From Massilia sp. R2A-15 (lineage in GTDB: Bacteria > Pseudomonadota > Gammaproteobacteria > Burkholderiales > Burkholderiaceae_D): a stretch of DNA of 64,000 bases. The notes below the pieces were generated by a model. The model was given only the letters and a program-made list of their open reading frames with translations. It did no database searches and had not been told where the DNA came from. The stretch is taken from assembly GCF_030704305.1 (NCBI RefSeq), contig NZ_CP131935.1:496001-560000 (forward strand), read 5' to 3'. Shown piece by piece: positions 1-9,182 of this stretch. Every line of letters starts with the position of its first letter. Position 1 is the first letter of the stretch. The position numbers and the translations under genes are program-made.

Positions 1-2816
1 GCTCGGAAGACGCCTCGGTCGGCATCGGCGCCGGCGTCGATGTCAGCTTCGCGGCGCTGTCGGTGGTCCAGGTGCGCGGCACCCGCAACCGCATCGACGT
101 GACGAACACCAACCAGGGCGCGACCTTCACCGCGCGCGAACTGGCCAAGCTGCCGATCCCGCCGACCGTCGGCGCCGTGATCCAGCTGGCGCCGGGCACC
201 GTCAAGGGCGACCCGGGCTACGGCGGCTCCGGCGCGCCGAGTTTCGGCGGCGCCTCCGGTTCCGAGAATGCCTACTACATCAACGGTTTCCCTGTCACCA
301 ATCCGCTGACCCAGACGGGCTTCTCGACGCTGCCTTTCTTTGCCATCGCGCAGGCCCAGATCCTCACCGGCGGCTACGGCGCCGAATTCGGCCGCTCGAC
401 CGGCGGCGTGGTCAACATCACCTCCAAGCGCGGCACCAACCGCTGGGAAGCGGGCGTGGCCGCCGAATACGAGCCAGGTTCGCTGGCGGCGCGCTCGCGC
501 AACATCGTCTATCCGGTCACCGGCTCCCCGCGCGACGGCACCGTGCGCCAGTACCTGCATGACGACCGCCAGGACCGCACCATGGGCAGCGCCTACCTGG
601 CCGGCCCGCTGATCAAGGACAAGCTGTTCGCCTTCCTGACGCTCGAGCAGACCCGCACCACGTCCGAAGGCGTGACCTCGGTCAGCACCGACCCGGCCGC
701 CGCCACCGCCGGATGGGAAAACCGCACCCTGAAGCAGCCGCGCGCCTTGCTGAAACTGGACTGGAACATCACCGACGACCATCGCCTCGAATACACGATG
801 GTGCGCGACCGGCCGGAAGACCATCGCCGCTATTACGGCTACGACTACGCGACCCACACCCACAACAACGTGCTGGGCGCCGAAACGATCTACAAGAGCT
901 ACGGCCCGGTGCCGATCGCGGCAACCACCGGCGGCGACCTCGATATCCTGAAGTACACGGGCAACCTGCGCGACGACCTGACCGTCACCGCGCTGGTCGG
1001 CCGCACCAAGGTCAACCGCCAGCAGAACCAGGTTGGCTACGATCCGAGCTTCCCGCTGATCAACGTGGCCGACGGCGCGCCGGGCATCGACTACGTGTCG
1101 AAACAGCCGTTCACCGACGATGCCTTCGCTCCCGGCTCGCGCAACAAGTCCTCCGGCTACCGCCTCGACCTCGAGTACAAGCTCAACGCCTCCCACACCG
1201 TGCGCGCGGGCCTGGACAACATGAAGCTCGATTCGTATTCCGGCACGCTGACCTCGGGCGGCATCGAGTGGGACTACAGCTCCGACCCGTGCGGCGCCGC
1301 GATCTCCGGCGTGCCCGGCGTGGTCATGGCCCCGACCAACCTCAAGTCGGCCGACGGCTCGACCTGCTACTCGGTGTCCTCGTTCAAGTTCAAGGCGGTC
1401 AATCCGGCGCGCGTGGACCAGGGCGCGCAGTACATCGAAGACCGCTGGCAGGTCACCAAGGACGTGCTGGCCGTGATCGGCTTGCGTAACGAATCGTTCA
1501 AGAACTACAACGAGGAGGGCAAGGCCTTCATCAGCCAGACCCGCCAGATCGAACCGCGCCTGGCCATCAGCTGGGACGTCAACGGCGACTCCTCGACCAA
1601 GGTGTTCGGCAATGCCGGCCGCTACCACCTGCAGATGCCGGCCAACGTCTCGATCCGCTCCGGCGGCGCCTCGACCTACCTGCAGCAGTTCTTCTCGTAC
1701 ACCGGCGTCGATCCGGCGACGGGCGCGCCGACCGGCACCGTCGCGCTGACCCCGGTGTTCTCGCCCGACGGCGAAACCGGCAACCCGAAAGACCTGAACT
1801 ACGTGGCGGCCAAGGGCCTGAAGTCGCACTACCAGGATGAGATCTCGTTCGGCTTCGAGAAGGCGCTGTCGAAGCAGCTCAACGTGGGCGCGAAATTCAC
1901 CTACCGTGACCTGAAGAGCACGCTGGAAGACTGGTGCGATCCGCGGCCGTTCCACAAGTGGGCCGCCGACCACGGCGTCGGCACCGACAAGCTCGACGGC
2001 CAGGGCGCCTACGCCGCCAGTGGCCCGGCGTTCAGCTGCACCATCATCAACCCTGGTCGCACCAACACCTGGGACCTGGACTTGGACGGCGACGGCAAGA
2101 CCGAGCACGTGGTGCTGACGCCGACCGACATGGGCGGCGGCGAGAGCACGCGCGACGGCGCGGCGCTGCCGAAAGCGACGCGCACCTATGTCGCGCTCGA
2201 CCTGTTCGCCGAGCATCCGTTCGACGGCAAGTGGTACGGCAAGCTGAACTACACCTGGTCGCGTTCGCGCGGCAACACGGAAGGCCAGCTCAATTCCGAC
2301 CTGCAGCAAGCCGACCCGGCCACCACGGTCTCGTTCGACTTCAAGGAACTGGAAGAGTACGCCACCGGACTGCTGCCGAACGACCGGACGCACGTGATCA
2401 AGGCATTCGGCTACTACAGCGTGCTGCCGGAAGTGACTGTCGGCGGCAACCTGCTGGTGTCGTCGGGCCGGCCGCGCCAGTGCCTGGGCGCCTATCCGGA
2501 CGCGGCTGACGCCGCCGGCGTGTACGGCAGCCTGTTCCACTACTGCCCGGTTGCCGGCTCGACGACCAACGTGCCGTCGCCGCGCGGCAGCACCGGCCGC
2601 ATGCCGTGGACCAAGACGCTCGACATGAACGTGTCGTACAAGCCGACCTGGCTGAGCGGCCTCGAGTTCAAGATGGACGTGTTCAACGTCTTCAACACGC
2701 AGACGGCCAGCCGCCAGCGTGACATCAGCGATCCGAGCAACCGCTATCAGCTCATCACCAACTACACGGCGCCGCGATCGGCCAAGTTCTCGGCCGTGTA
2801 CGGGATGAAGTTCTAA
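1..2816 (+). CDS. TonB-dependent receptor, Oar-like (5' end outside window)
   Basis: Outer-membrane TonB-gated channel for an unknown large or scarce substrate. The reading frame is open from base 3, so the signal peptide and most of the N-terminal carboxypeptidase-regulatory-like domain lie before the window; 937 residues are visible. The plug domain begins near RNRIDVTNTNQGATFTAREL and continues through ENAYYINGFPVTNPL and GYGAEFGRSTGGVVNITSK, a stretch nearly identical to the receptors at 5076 and 32093. A long beta-barrel follows and ends in GMKF, the C-terminal aromatic expected of an outer-membrane barrel. A strong terminator lies 50 bp downstream. The GTG at 63 is an internal codon and not the start. 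The family is certain; the substrate cannot be read from sequence. Confidence 0.93.
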   Translation, partial: SEDASVGIGAGVDVSFAALSVVQVRGTRNRIDVTNTNQGATFTARELAKLPIPPTVGAVIQLAPGTVKGDPGYGGSGAPSFGGASGSENAYYINGFPVTNPLTQTGFSTLPFFAIAQAQILTGGYGAEFGRSTGGVVNITSKRGTNRWEAGVAAEYEPGSLAARSRNIVYPVTGSPRDGTVRQYLHDDRQDRTMGSAYLAGPLIKDKLFAFLTLEQTRTTSEGVTSVSTDPAAATAGWENRTLKQPRALLKLDWNITDDHRLEYTMVRDRPEDHRRYYGYDYATHTHNNVLGAETIYKSYGPVPIAATTGGDLDILKYTGNLRDDLTVTALVGRTKVNRQQNQVGYDPSFPLINVADGAPGIDYVSKQPFTDDAFAPGSRNKSSGYRLDLEYKLNASHTVRAGLDNMKLDSYSGTLTSGGIEWDYSSDPCGAAISGVPGVVMAPTNLKSADGSTCYSVSSFKFKAVNPARVDQGAQYIEDRWQVTKDVLAVIGLRNESFKNYNEEGKAFISQTRQIEPRLAISWDVNGDSSTKVFGNAGRYHLQMPANVSIRSGGASTYLQQFFSYTGVDPATGAPTGTVALTPVFSPDGETGNPKDLNYVAAKGLKSHYQDEISFGFEKALSKQLNVGAKFTYRDLKSTLEDWCDPRPFHKWAADHGVGTDKLDGQGAYAASGPAFSCTIINPGRTNTWDLDLDGDGKTEHVVLTPTDMGGGESTRDGAALPKATRTYVALDLFAEHPFDGKWYGKLNYTWSRSRGNTEGQLNSDLQQADPATTVSFDFKELEEYATGLLPNDRTHVIKAFGYYSVLPEVTVGGNLLVSSGRPRQCLGAYPDAADAAGVYGSLFHYCPVAGSTTNVPSPRGSTGRMPWTKTLDMNVSYKPTWLSGLEFKMDVFNVFNTQTASRQRDISDPSNRYQLITNYTAPRSAKFSAVYGMKF

Positions 2817-2866
2817 GCAGGGAGGGGCGGGTCCGGCCGGGCCCGCCTCGTTCGCGCAAGCAAAAA

Positions 2867-2898
2867 CGCCCGGCAAGCAGCTTGCCGGGCGTTTTTTT
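2867..2898. terminator. Intrinsic terminator, possibly bidirectional
   Basis: An 11-bp perfect stem (CGCCCGGCAAG / CTTGCCGGGCG, loop CAG) is followed by seven T and preceded by an A-run. It sits between the convergent receptor (+) and FAD dehydrogenase (-) and could serve both. Confidence 0.88.
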
Positions 2899-2941
2899 GC
2901 GCCCCGCATTTTCCCGGGGCGGTGCGCGTTGCGTTGACGAA

Positions 2942-4570
2942 CTAGCGCGCCATCGACAGCGCCACCGCCTCGGCCACCTTGATGCCGTCCACCGCCGCCG
3001 ACAGGATGCCGCCGGCGTATCCGGCGCCTTCGCCGGCCGGGAACAGCCCGCGCGTGTTCAGGCTTTGCAGGTCGTCGTCGCGGCGCTTGATGCGGATCGG
3101 CGACGAGGTGCGCGTCTCGACCCCGGTCAGCAGCGCGTCCGGATGGAAGTAGCCCTTGATCTGCTTGTCGAACGCGGGAAACGCCTCGCGCATCGCCGTG
3201 ATCGCATACTCGGGCAGGGCGCTCGCCAGGTCGGTCAGGCGCACCGCCGGCTTGAACGAGGGGATCACCGAGCCCAGCGCGGTCGAGGCGCGGCCAGCCA
3301 CGAAGTCGCCCATCAGCTGGCCCGGCGCGTCGTAGGTGCCGCCGCCCAGGGCGAAGGCGCCTTCCTCAAGGCGGCGCTGCAGCGCGATGCCGGCCAGCGG
3401 GTGGCCCGGATAGTCCACCTCCGGCGTGATGCCGACCACGATGGCGCTGTTGGCGTTGCGCTCGTTGCGCGAATACTGGCTCATGCCGTTGGTGACGACC
3501 CGGCCCGGCTCGGACGCGGCGGCCACCACGGTGCCGCCGGGGCACATGCAGAAGCTGTACACCGAGCGCCCGTTCGAAGCGTGGTGCACCAGCTTGTAGT
3601 CGGCCGCGCCGAGGATCTTGTTGCCGGCGTTCGGGCCGAAGCGGCACACGTCGATCAGCGACTGCGGATGCTCGACCCGGAAGCCGATCGAGAACGGCTT
3701 CGCTTCGATGTACACGCCGCGCTCGTACAGCATCTCGAAGGTGTCGCGCGCGCTGTGGCCGATCGCCAGCACCAGGTGGCGCGTGGCGATGCGCTCGCCG
3801 CTGGCCAGCACCACGCCGCGCACCTGGCCGCTGTCACCATCGCGCTCGATGTCGACGTCGACCACCTTGCTCGAGAAGCGGTACTCGCCGCCCAGCGCGA
3901 TGATGTTCTCGCGCATCTGCTCGACCATCTTGACCAGGCGGAAGGTGCCGATGTGCGGCTTGCTCACGTACAGGATTTCCTCGGGCGCGCCGGCCTTGAC
4001 GAACTCGGTCAGCACCTTGCGGCCGTAGTGCTTGGGATCCTTGATCTGGCTATACAACTTGCCGTCCGAGAAGGTGCCGGCGCCGCCCTCGCCGAACTGC
4101 ACGTTCGACTCCGGGTTGAGCTCGCGCTTGCGCCAGAAGCCGAAGGTGTCGACGGTGCGCTCGCGCACCACCTTGCCGCGCTCGAGGATCAGCGGGCGCA
4201 GGCCCATCTGGGCCAGGATCAGCGCGGCGAACAGGCCGCACGGCCCGGTGCCGATGACCACCGGGCGCTCGTTCTTGTCGTGGCCCTGCAGCTGCTCGCC
4301 GCCGGCGACGAACTTGTAGCTGGTGTCGGGCGCGGGCATCACGTGCTGGTCGTGCTTTTTGCGCGCCAGCACGGCCGCTTCATCGCGCACCTCGGCGTCG
4401 ATCGCATAGATCAGCACGATCGCGCTCTTCTTGCGCGCATCGTAGCTGCGCTTGAATACCGTAAAGCCGAGCAGGTCGGCGCTGTCGATATCCAGGCGCG
4501 CCAGCACGGCGGCGCGCAGGGCCGCTTCCGGGTGGTCGAGGGGAAGTTTGAGTTCGTTAATTCGCAGCAT
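2942..4570 (-). CDS. FAD-dependent dehydrogenase (COG2509-like)
   Basis: A 542-residue predicted flavoprotein oxidoreductase. An N-terminal domain of about 100 residues is followed by a dinucleotide-binding motif VVIGTGPCGLFAALILAQ at about 104-121, which binds the FAD ADP moiety. Further on are NVQFGEGGAGTFSDGKL and a C-terminal LFPAGEGAGYAGGILSAAVDGI, the second FAD-contact motif of this family. These are hallmarks of the uncharacterised COG2509 dehydrogenases; the physiological substrate is unknown. It is a single gene, convergent with the partial receptor and divergent from the receptor at 5076. No strong Shine-Dalgarno is visible before the ATG at 4570, but the N-terminus fits the family. 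No signal peptide, so cytoplasmic. Confidence 0.88.
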   Translation of the reverse strand: MLRINELKLPLDHPEAALRAAVLARLDIDSADLLGFTVFKRSYDARKKSAIVLIYAIDAEVRDEAAVLARKKHDQHVMPAPDTSYKFVAGGEQLQGHDKNERPVVIGTGPCGLFAALILAQMGLRPLILERGKVVRERTVDTFGFWRKRELNPESNVQFGEGGAGTFSDGKLYSQIKDPKHYGRKVLTEFVKAGAPEEILYVSKPHIGTFRLVKMVEQMRENIIALGGEYRFSSKVVDVDIERDGDSGQVRGVVLASGERIATRHLVLAIGHSARDTFEMLYERGVYIEAKPFSIGFRVEHPQSLIDVCRFGPNAGNKILGAADYKLVHHASNGRSVYSFCMCPGGTVVAAASEPGRVVTNGMSQYSRNERNANSAIVVGITPEVDYPGHPLAGIALQRRLEEGAFALGGGTYDAPGQLMGDFVAGRASTALGSVIPSFKPAVRLTDLASALPEYAITAMREAFPAFDKQIKGYFHPDALLTGVETRTSSPIRIKRRDDDLQSLNTRGLFPAGEGAGYAGGILSAAVDGIKVAEAVALSMAR

Positions 4571-5075
4571 AGTTGACGGCGGGAATGGATCGCGGTGAAT
4601 CCGCTATTTTACCCGAGGCCGTCATTGGACCGGAATCGGCTGCTTCGGCGCCGCATTTTGATGTCGCAGCGCAGCAATTGCCGCTCAGAACCGGTCCCGT
4701 TGATTTGCGCCGATTGTCATCCATCGTCCGCCAAACGCCGCGTACCGGTTGCACCGTGCGTCCATACCGGGAGTTCTTTACGTTGCGGCGCACCATCGGC
4801 GTGCAAAATTCGCCCGAGAATTGTGCAAATTTTTTAACTGTTGTTTATATGCACGGTAACCCTCCTGCAAGATTGACATCGCTTGTTTCGATATGGTTCT
4901 ATGTAGCACTTAAATTGTTGTTTGTAATCAAACGATGTTTATTATTTCGTTCATTGAACGAAAAGAAGTACGAAGTAGTGGGGCAAGAGAGAAACACCCG
5001 TGATTTAGAACGAAACAACACCCTTACCAAAAGCCGATCGTTTTCGAAAAGCTTTAAAAAACATTAGGAAATCAC
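4571..5075. other. AT-rich intergenic/regulatory region upstream of a receptor gene
   Basis: These 505 bp separate the divergent FAD dehydrogenase and receptor genes. The part from about 4820 to 5075 is strikingly A+T-rich for this genome. It holds a perfect -35-like TTGACA at 4873-4878 (no convincing -10 at standard spacing), a small inverted repeat GTTTG-TAAT-CAAAC at 4920-4933 and a longer palindrome at 4945-4963. An open frame across 4573-5067 has no recognisable protein content and is not called as a gene. Confidence 0.6.
4945..4963. promoter_or_regulatory. Operator-like 9-bp palindrome upstream of receptor gene
   Basis: TTTCGTTCA-T-TGAACGAAA is a perfect 9-bp inverted repeat around one base, 113 bp before the receptor start at 5076. 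A similar but shorter palindrome lies 12 bp upstream. Such symmetry is typical of a dimeric regulator site; the regulator is unknown. Confidence 0.45.
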
Positions 5076-8000
5076 ATGTTGAGAAAAACTGTACTAGTAC
5101 GCGCCTTGTCGGTCGCGTTCGCCACCGCAGCGTTGACCGCCGCCGTTACGCAGCCAGCAATGGCGCAGTCGAACACGGTCGGTATCATTTTCGGTACCGT
5201 GCCTGCTGGTTCCGCCAATTCGGTGGTGCTGCGTAATACGGATACGAACCAGACCCGTACGGTCCAGGTTGACGCAAACGGCAAATTCCAGGCGTCCGGC
5301 CTGGCAATCGGCCACTACCGCGCGACCCTGATGAAGGGCAACACCGCGGGCGCCACGTCCGAAGTGGACGTCATCGCCGGCCAGGGCGCGGAAGCCATCT
5401 TCCCGGTCAGCGGCGTGCAGTCGGTGCAGGTCCAGGGCCGTCGCACCCGTATCGACGTGTCGAACACCAACAACGGCGCCGTGTTTACCGCCCGTGAACT
5501 GGCTCGCCTGCCGATCGCTCCAAGCGTGGCGTCGATCGTCCAGCTGGCCCCGAACACCACCCGCGGCGACCCGCGCTACGCAGCCGGCGACAGCTTCGGC
5601 GGCGGCGGTCCATCGGAAAATGCGTACTACATCAACGGTTTCCCTGTCACCAACCCACTGACCCAGCTGGGCGCATCGGAACTGCCATTCGGCGCGATTG
5701 CCCAGGCCCAGGTGCTGACCGGCGGCTACGGCGCCGAGTTCGGCCGTTCGGTCGGCGGCGTGGTCAACATCACCACCAAGTCCGGCACCAACAACTGGGA
5801 AGTCGGCGCACAGTATTCGGTCGAGCCAAACGCATGGCGCAGCAAGTCGAAGAACTACATGTACGAGAACACCAAGGCGCTGGACGCGAAGGGCAATCTG
5901 CTCAACGCCACCACTGACGGCCAGGTACGCGTGTGGCGCGAGAGCAACACCAAAGACGTCAAGCGCGTAGGCGCGTATGTCGGCGGCCCGCTGATCAAGG
6001 ACAAGCTGTTCATGTTCCTGGCCGGCGAAACCACCAACACCGACACCAACTTTGTGAACACGGCGTTCACCGCGAACCCGACGACGCCGGCCGGCTGGGT
6101 CGAGAGCCGCGCGATCCAGGATCGCTACACCGCCAAGTTCGACTGGAACATCACCGACAACCATCGTCTGGAATTCACCAAGATCGGCGACGATGCCAAG
6201 GCCGACCGTTCGTCGTACGACTACAACTTCGCCACCCACCAGACCAACCGCGTGCTGTCGTTGCGCGGCAACTGGTCGAACGACACCAGCGCCAACGGCT
6301 TTACGCCTTCGTCGGGCGGCGATGTGCAGATGCTCAAGTACACCGGTAACATCACCGACGACCTGACCATCAGCGCCCTGGCCGGCGACAGCAATGTCCG
6401 CCACACCAACCGTTTCGCCGGCATCAGCACGCTGCTGCCAGGTACCGCCATCGGCTCGAACGGCAACCCTAACCCGGCTGTCCCGATTCCTAACCCGAAC
6501 CCGGTGACCTTCAACATCACGCCGGACGGCGCAGCCGACAAGGTCAAGGCCAAGCGCCTCGACCTCGAGTACAAGATCGCTACCCACACCCTGCGTGCTG
6601 GTCTCGACCGCGTCAAGATGTCGTCGATCAACGCCGGCCAGGAAACGCCTGGCGGCGCAACCTGGACCTACTTCAAATCGGCCGAAGCCCTGCCGACCAC
6701 CCCGATCAGCATGGGTTCCGGATCGAAAGTGGCGCCTGCAACCGGCGGCCAGTCGGGCCTGAACGGCTTCTACGTCCGCAAGGTGCAGTTCAGCACCTCG
6801 ACCTCGGCAGCGTCGGATCAGTCGGCGGAGTACCTGGAAGATAAATGGCAGGTCACCAAGAACCTGCTCGTGACCGGCGGTATCCGTCGCGAAGGCTTCA
6901 CGAACCGCAACGGCGACAACGAAACCTTCCTGAAGCAGGATGGCAACTACTCGCCACGCCTGTCGGCAGCCTGGGACGTCAACGGCGACGCCAGCTTCAA
7001 GGTGTACGGTAGCGCCGGCCGCTACTTCGTGCAGATCCCGACCAACGTGACGGTACGTGGCGCCAGCCGCGCCACCAACACCCAGCAGTTCTACACCTAC
7101 TCGGGTATCGATGCGAACGGCCAGCCGCTGGGCCTGGTCCAGCTGACCGCACCGCGTTCGTCCAACAACGAATTCGGCCAGGCCAAGGATCCGCGCACCA
7201 TCACCGCGACCAACCTGAAGCCGACCTACCAGGACGAAGTGACCCTCGGTTTCGAGAAGGCCTTCTCGCCTTCGCTGAACTTCGGTGTCAAGGGCACGTA
7301 CCGCAAGCTGCGTTCGACCGCGGACGACTACTGCGACCAGACCCCGTTCGACAACTGGGCAGCGCGTAACGGCGTCAGCACCGCCAACTGGAAATTCGGC
7401 CTCGGCTGCGTCATCATGAACCCGGGCGAAGACCAGACTTTCCTGGTTGACTTCAACAACGGCGATCCAGCGATCAAGCCAACCCTGACCACGGTCAAGC
7501 TGACCGCTGCGGAAATCGGCCTGCCGAAGACCAAGCGCATCTACTCGGCACTGGACTTCTTCGCAGAACACCCACTGCGTGATGGCTGGTACGGTAAGGT
7601 CAACTACACGCTGGCCAAGAACCACGGTAACACCGAAGGTCAGACCAATTCGGATACCGCCCAGGCCAACGTGTCGATCACCGCGGTGTGGGACTTCGCC
7701 CAGATCATGGAATACGCGGATGGCGAACTGCCGAACAGCCGCAAGCACCAGATCAAGGCATTCGGCTTCTACCAGGCTACCCCTGAGTGGACCGTCGGCG
7801 GTAACTTCCTGGCTGCCTCGGGTCGTCCGAAGGGTTGCCTGGGTATTCACCCGCTGCAAGCGGTCAACGACTTCGGCTACGGTGCTGCGTTCCACTACTG
7901 CAAGCAATCCCTGGATGCTTCCGGTCCATCGCTTCCAGCTCCACGCGGCACCCTGGGCCAGTACCCATGGGATGTTCGCCTGGACATGAACCTGGTGTAC

Positions 8001-8192
8001 TCGCCTGCAGTTGTCAACGGCCTGTCGCTGAAGCTGGACGTGTTTAACGTCACCAACCGTCAGACCGTCCAGGTCCTCGATGACACCCGTGAAACTTCGT
8101 CGGGCTTTATCGCCGCCCGTGCCGGCGCTGTGCTGAGCTACACGGCAGCACGCTCCGCGCGCTTCACCGTCGAGTACAACAAGAAGTTCTAA
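5076..8192 (+). CDS. TonB-dependent receptor, Oar-like
   Basis: A 1038-residue outer-membrane receptor. The start is fixed by AGGA at 5066-5069, six bases before ATG. The signal peptide ends PAMA at residue 30 with a following Gln. Residues about 33-110 form a carboxypeptidase-regulatory-like (transthyretin-type) domain. The plug follows at about 120-240 with RTRIDVSNTNNGAVFTAREL and GYGAEFGRSVGGVVNIT. The rest is beta-barrel ending NKKF. It is a close paralogue of the receptors at 1 and 32093, which share the layout and the ENAYYINGFPVTNPL block. Codons such as CGT, GGT and CCA are commoner here than in the first paralogue, which may hint at high expression. It is monocistronic, with an unusual AT-rich upstream region and a terminator after the stop. 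The substrate is unknown. Confidence 0.95.
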   Translation: MLRKTVLVRALSVAFATAALTAAVTQPAMAQSNTVGIIFGTVPAGSANSVVLRNTDTNQTRTVQVDANGKFQASGLAIGHYRATLMKGNTAGATSEVDVIAGQGAEAIFPVSGVQSVQVQGRRTRIDVSNTNNGAVFTARELARLPIAPSVASIVQLAPNTTRGDPRYAAGDSFGGGGPSENAYYINGFPVTNPLTQLGASELPFGAIAQAQVLTGGYGAEFGRSVGGVVNITTKSGTNNWEVGAQYSVEPNAWRSKSKNYMYENTKALDAKGNLLNATTDGQVRVWRESNTKDVKRVGAYVGGPLIKDKLFMFLAGETTNTDTNFVNTAFTANPTTPAGWVESRAIQDRYTAKFDWNITDNHRLEFTKIGDDAKADRSSYDYNFATHQTNRVLSLRGNWSNDTSANGFTPSSGGDVQMLKYTGNITDDLTISALAGDSNVRHTNRFAGISTLLPGTAIGSNGNPNPAVPIPNPNPVTFNITPDGAADKVKAKRLDLEYKIATHTLRAGLDRVKMSSINAGQETPGGATWTYFKSAEALPTTPISMGSGSKVAPATGGQSGLNGFYVRKVQFSTSTSAASDQSAEYLEDKWQVTKNLLVTGGIRREGFTNRNGDNETFLKQDGNYSPRLSAAWDVNGDASFKVYGSAGRYFVQIPTNVTVRGASRATNTQQFYTYSGIDANGQPLGLVQLTAPRSSNNEFGQAKDPRTITATNLKPTYQDEVTLGFEKAFSPSLNFGVKGTYRKLRSTADDYCDQTPFDNWAARNGVSTANWKFGLGCVIMNPGEDQTFLVDFNNGDPAIKPTLTTVKLTAAEIGLPKTKRIYSALDFFAEHPLRDGWYGKVNYTLAKNHGNTEGQTNSDTAQANVSITAVWDFAQIMEYADGELPNSRKHQIKAFGFYQATPEWTVGGNFLAASGRPKGCLGIHPLQAVNDFGYGAAFHYCKQSLDASGPSLPAPRGTLGQYPWDVRLDMNLVYSPAVVNGLSLKLDVFNVTNRQTVQVLDDTRETSSGFIAARAGAVLSYTAARSARFTVEYNKKF

Positions 8193-8246
8193 GCGACTCG
8201 ATCGCCCGGCAGGCCGCAAGGCCTGCTTCGGAGCGCAAAAACAAAA

Positions 8247-8274
8247 ACCGCCGGATTCGTCCGGCGGTTTTTTT
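8247..8274. terminator. Intrinsic terminator between receptor gene and rsmE
   Basis: Nine-bp stem ACCGCCGGA / TCCGGCGGT with a TTCG tetraloop, then a T-run; an A-rich left flank could let it work for the convergent rsmE too. Confidence 0.88.
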
Positions 8275-8322
8275 CGTCAGTGGAAAGGGCGGGCGGCAGG
8301 ACGCCGCTGGCCGGTGGATGGC

Positions 8323-9048
8323 CTAGAAGCCGCCCCAGAAAGCGTTCAGCGCGGCAACGGCGGCGATGCCGGCCGTCTCCGTGCGCAGGATGCGCGGGCC
8401 GATCGACAGCGCGATCGCGCCCTGGGCGATGGCCGCGTCTTCTTCCTGCTCGGTGTATCCCCCTTCCGGTCCCACCAGCAGCGAAATCGCCTGCGGCGGC
8501 TGGTGGCGCGCCCAGTGCGCCAGCGATTCGGTCGCGCGGGGCGACAGCAGGATGCGCTTGTGCAGGCCGTTCTGGCCTATCCACCCGTGGAAATTGCCCA
8601 GCGGCGCCAGCCGCGCCAGCCGGTTGCGCCCGCTCTGCTCGGACGCCGCCACGATCACTCCCTGCCAGTGGGCCTGGCGCTTTTCAAGCCGGTCGGCCGC
8701 CAGCTTGACCACGCTGCGCTGGGCCGCCAGCGGCTGGATCGCCGCCACCCCCAGCTCGACCGCCTTCTCGATGATCCAGTCCATCTTTGCCGCTTCCGGC
8801 AGGGCCTGGGCCAGCGTGATCTCGTAGGGCAGCTCGCGGTCGCGCTCGACGAAGGCGAGCACGCGCGCGGTGGCGCGCTTTTTCTCCAGCACGGCCAGTT
8901 GCGCCAGGTATTCGCCGCCGTCGCCGTTGAACAGGGTCAGTTCGGCGCCCGGCTGCAGGCGCACCACCCAGGCGTGGTGGGCCACCGGGTCGGGCAGGTC
9001 GATGGTGTCGCCCACCGCGAAGGGCTGGGGGCAGTAGAAACGCGGCAT
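8323..9048 (-). CDS. rsmE: 16S rRNA (uracil(1498)-N(3))-methyltransferase
   Basis: Methylates N3 of U1498 in 16S rRNA in the assembled 30S subunit using SAM. The 241-residue length is normal for RsmE. The N-terminal PUA-like part (MPRFYCPQPFAVGD...HHAWVVRLQPG) precedes the SPOUT knot. The knot carries the family signatures LLVGPEGGYTEQE and LSIGPRILRTETAGIAAVAA near the C-terminus, which form the SAM pocket. It is convergent with the receptor gene and divergent from tkt, with 134 bp between the starts. Nothing unusual is seen. Confidence 0.95.
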   Translation of the reverse strand: MPRFYCPQPFAVGDTIDLPDPVAHHAWVVRLQPGAELTLFNGDGGEYLAQLAVLEKKRATARVLAFVERDRELPYEITLAQALPEAAKMDWIIEKAVELGVAAIQPLAAQRSVVKLAADRLEKRQAHWQGVIVAASEQSGRNRLARLAPLGNFHGWIGQNGLHKRILLSPRATESLAHWARHQPPQAISLLVGPEGGYTEQEEDAAIAQGAIALSIGPRILRTETAGIAAVAALNAFWGGF

Positions 9049-9182
9049 GCAAGAATCCTGTGGTTGAGCCTAGTAATCAGGGGCATTTTAAGGCCCGGGG
9101 CCGGCCTCTGGTAAAATAGTTGGTTCAGTGACGCCAGTCCCGCCCCGCACTCCCCATTCTTACGACTTCAACAATTCGAGCG

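Noticed and set aside
2882..4576. Plus-strand open frame of 564 codons over the FAD dehydrogenase gene
   Set aside because: His/Arg/Ala-rich translation typical of antisense in GC-rich DNA; the minus-strand frame has clear FAD motifs.
4573..5067. Possible 164-codon gene upstream of a receptor
   Set aside because: No ribosome-binding site, no family-like features, AT-rich promoter sequence and palindromes in its second half.
5094..8219. Minus-strand open frame of 1041 codons opposite a receptor gene
   Set aside because: Composition is that of an antisense shadow; the plus strand encodes a complete receptor with signal peptide.
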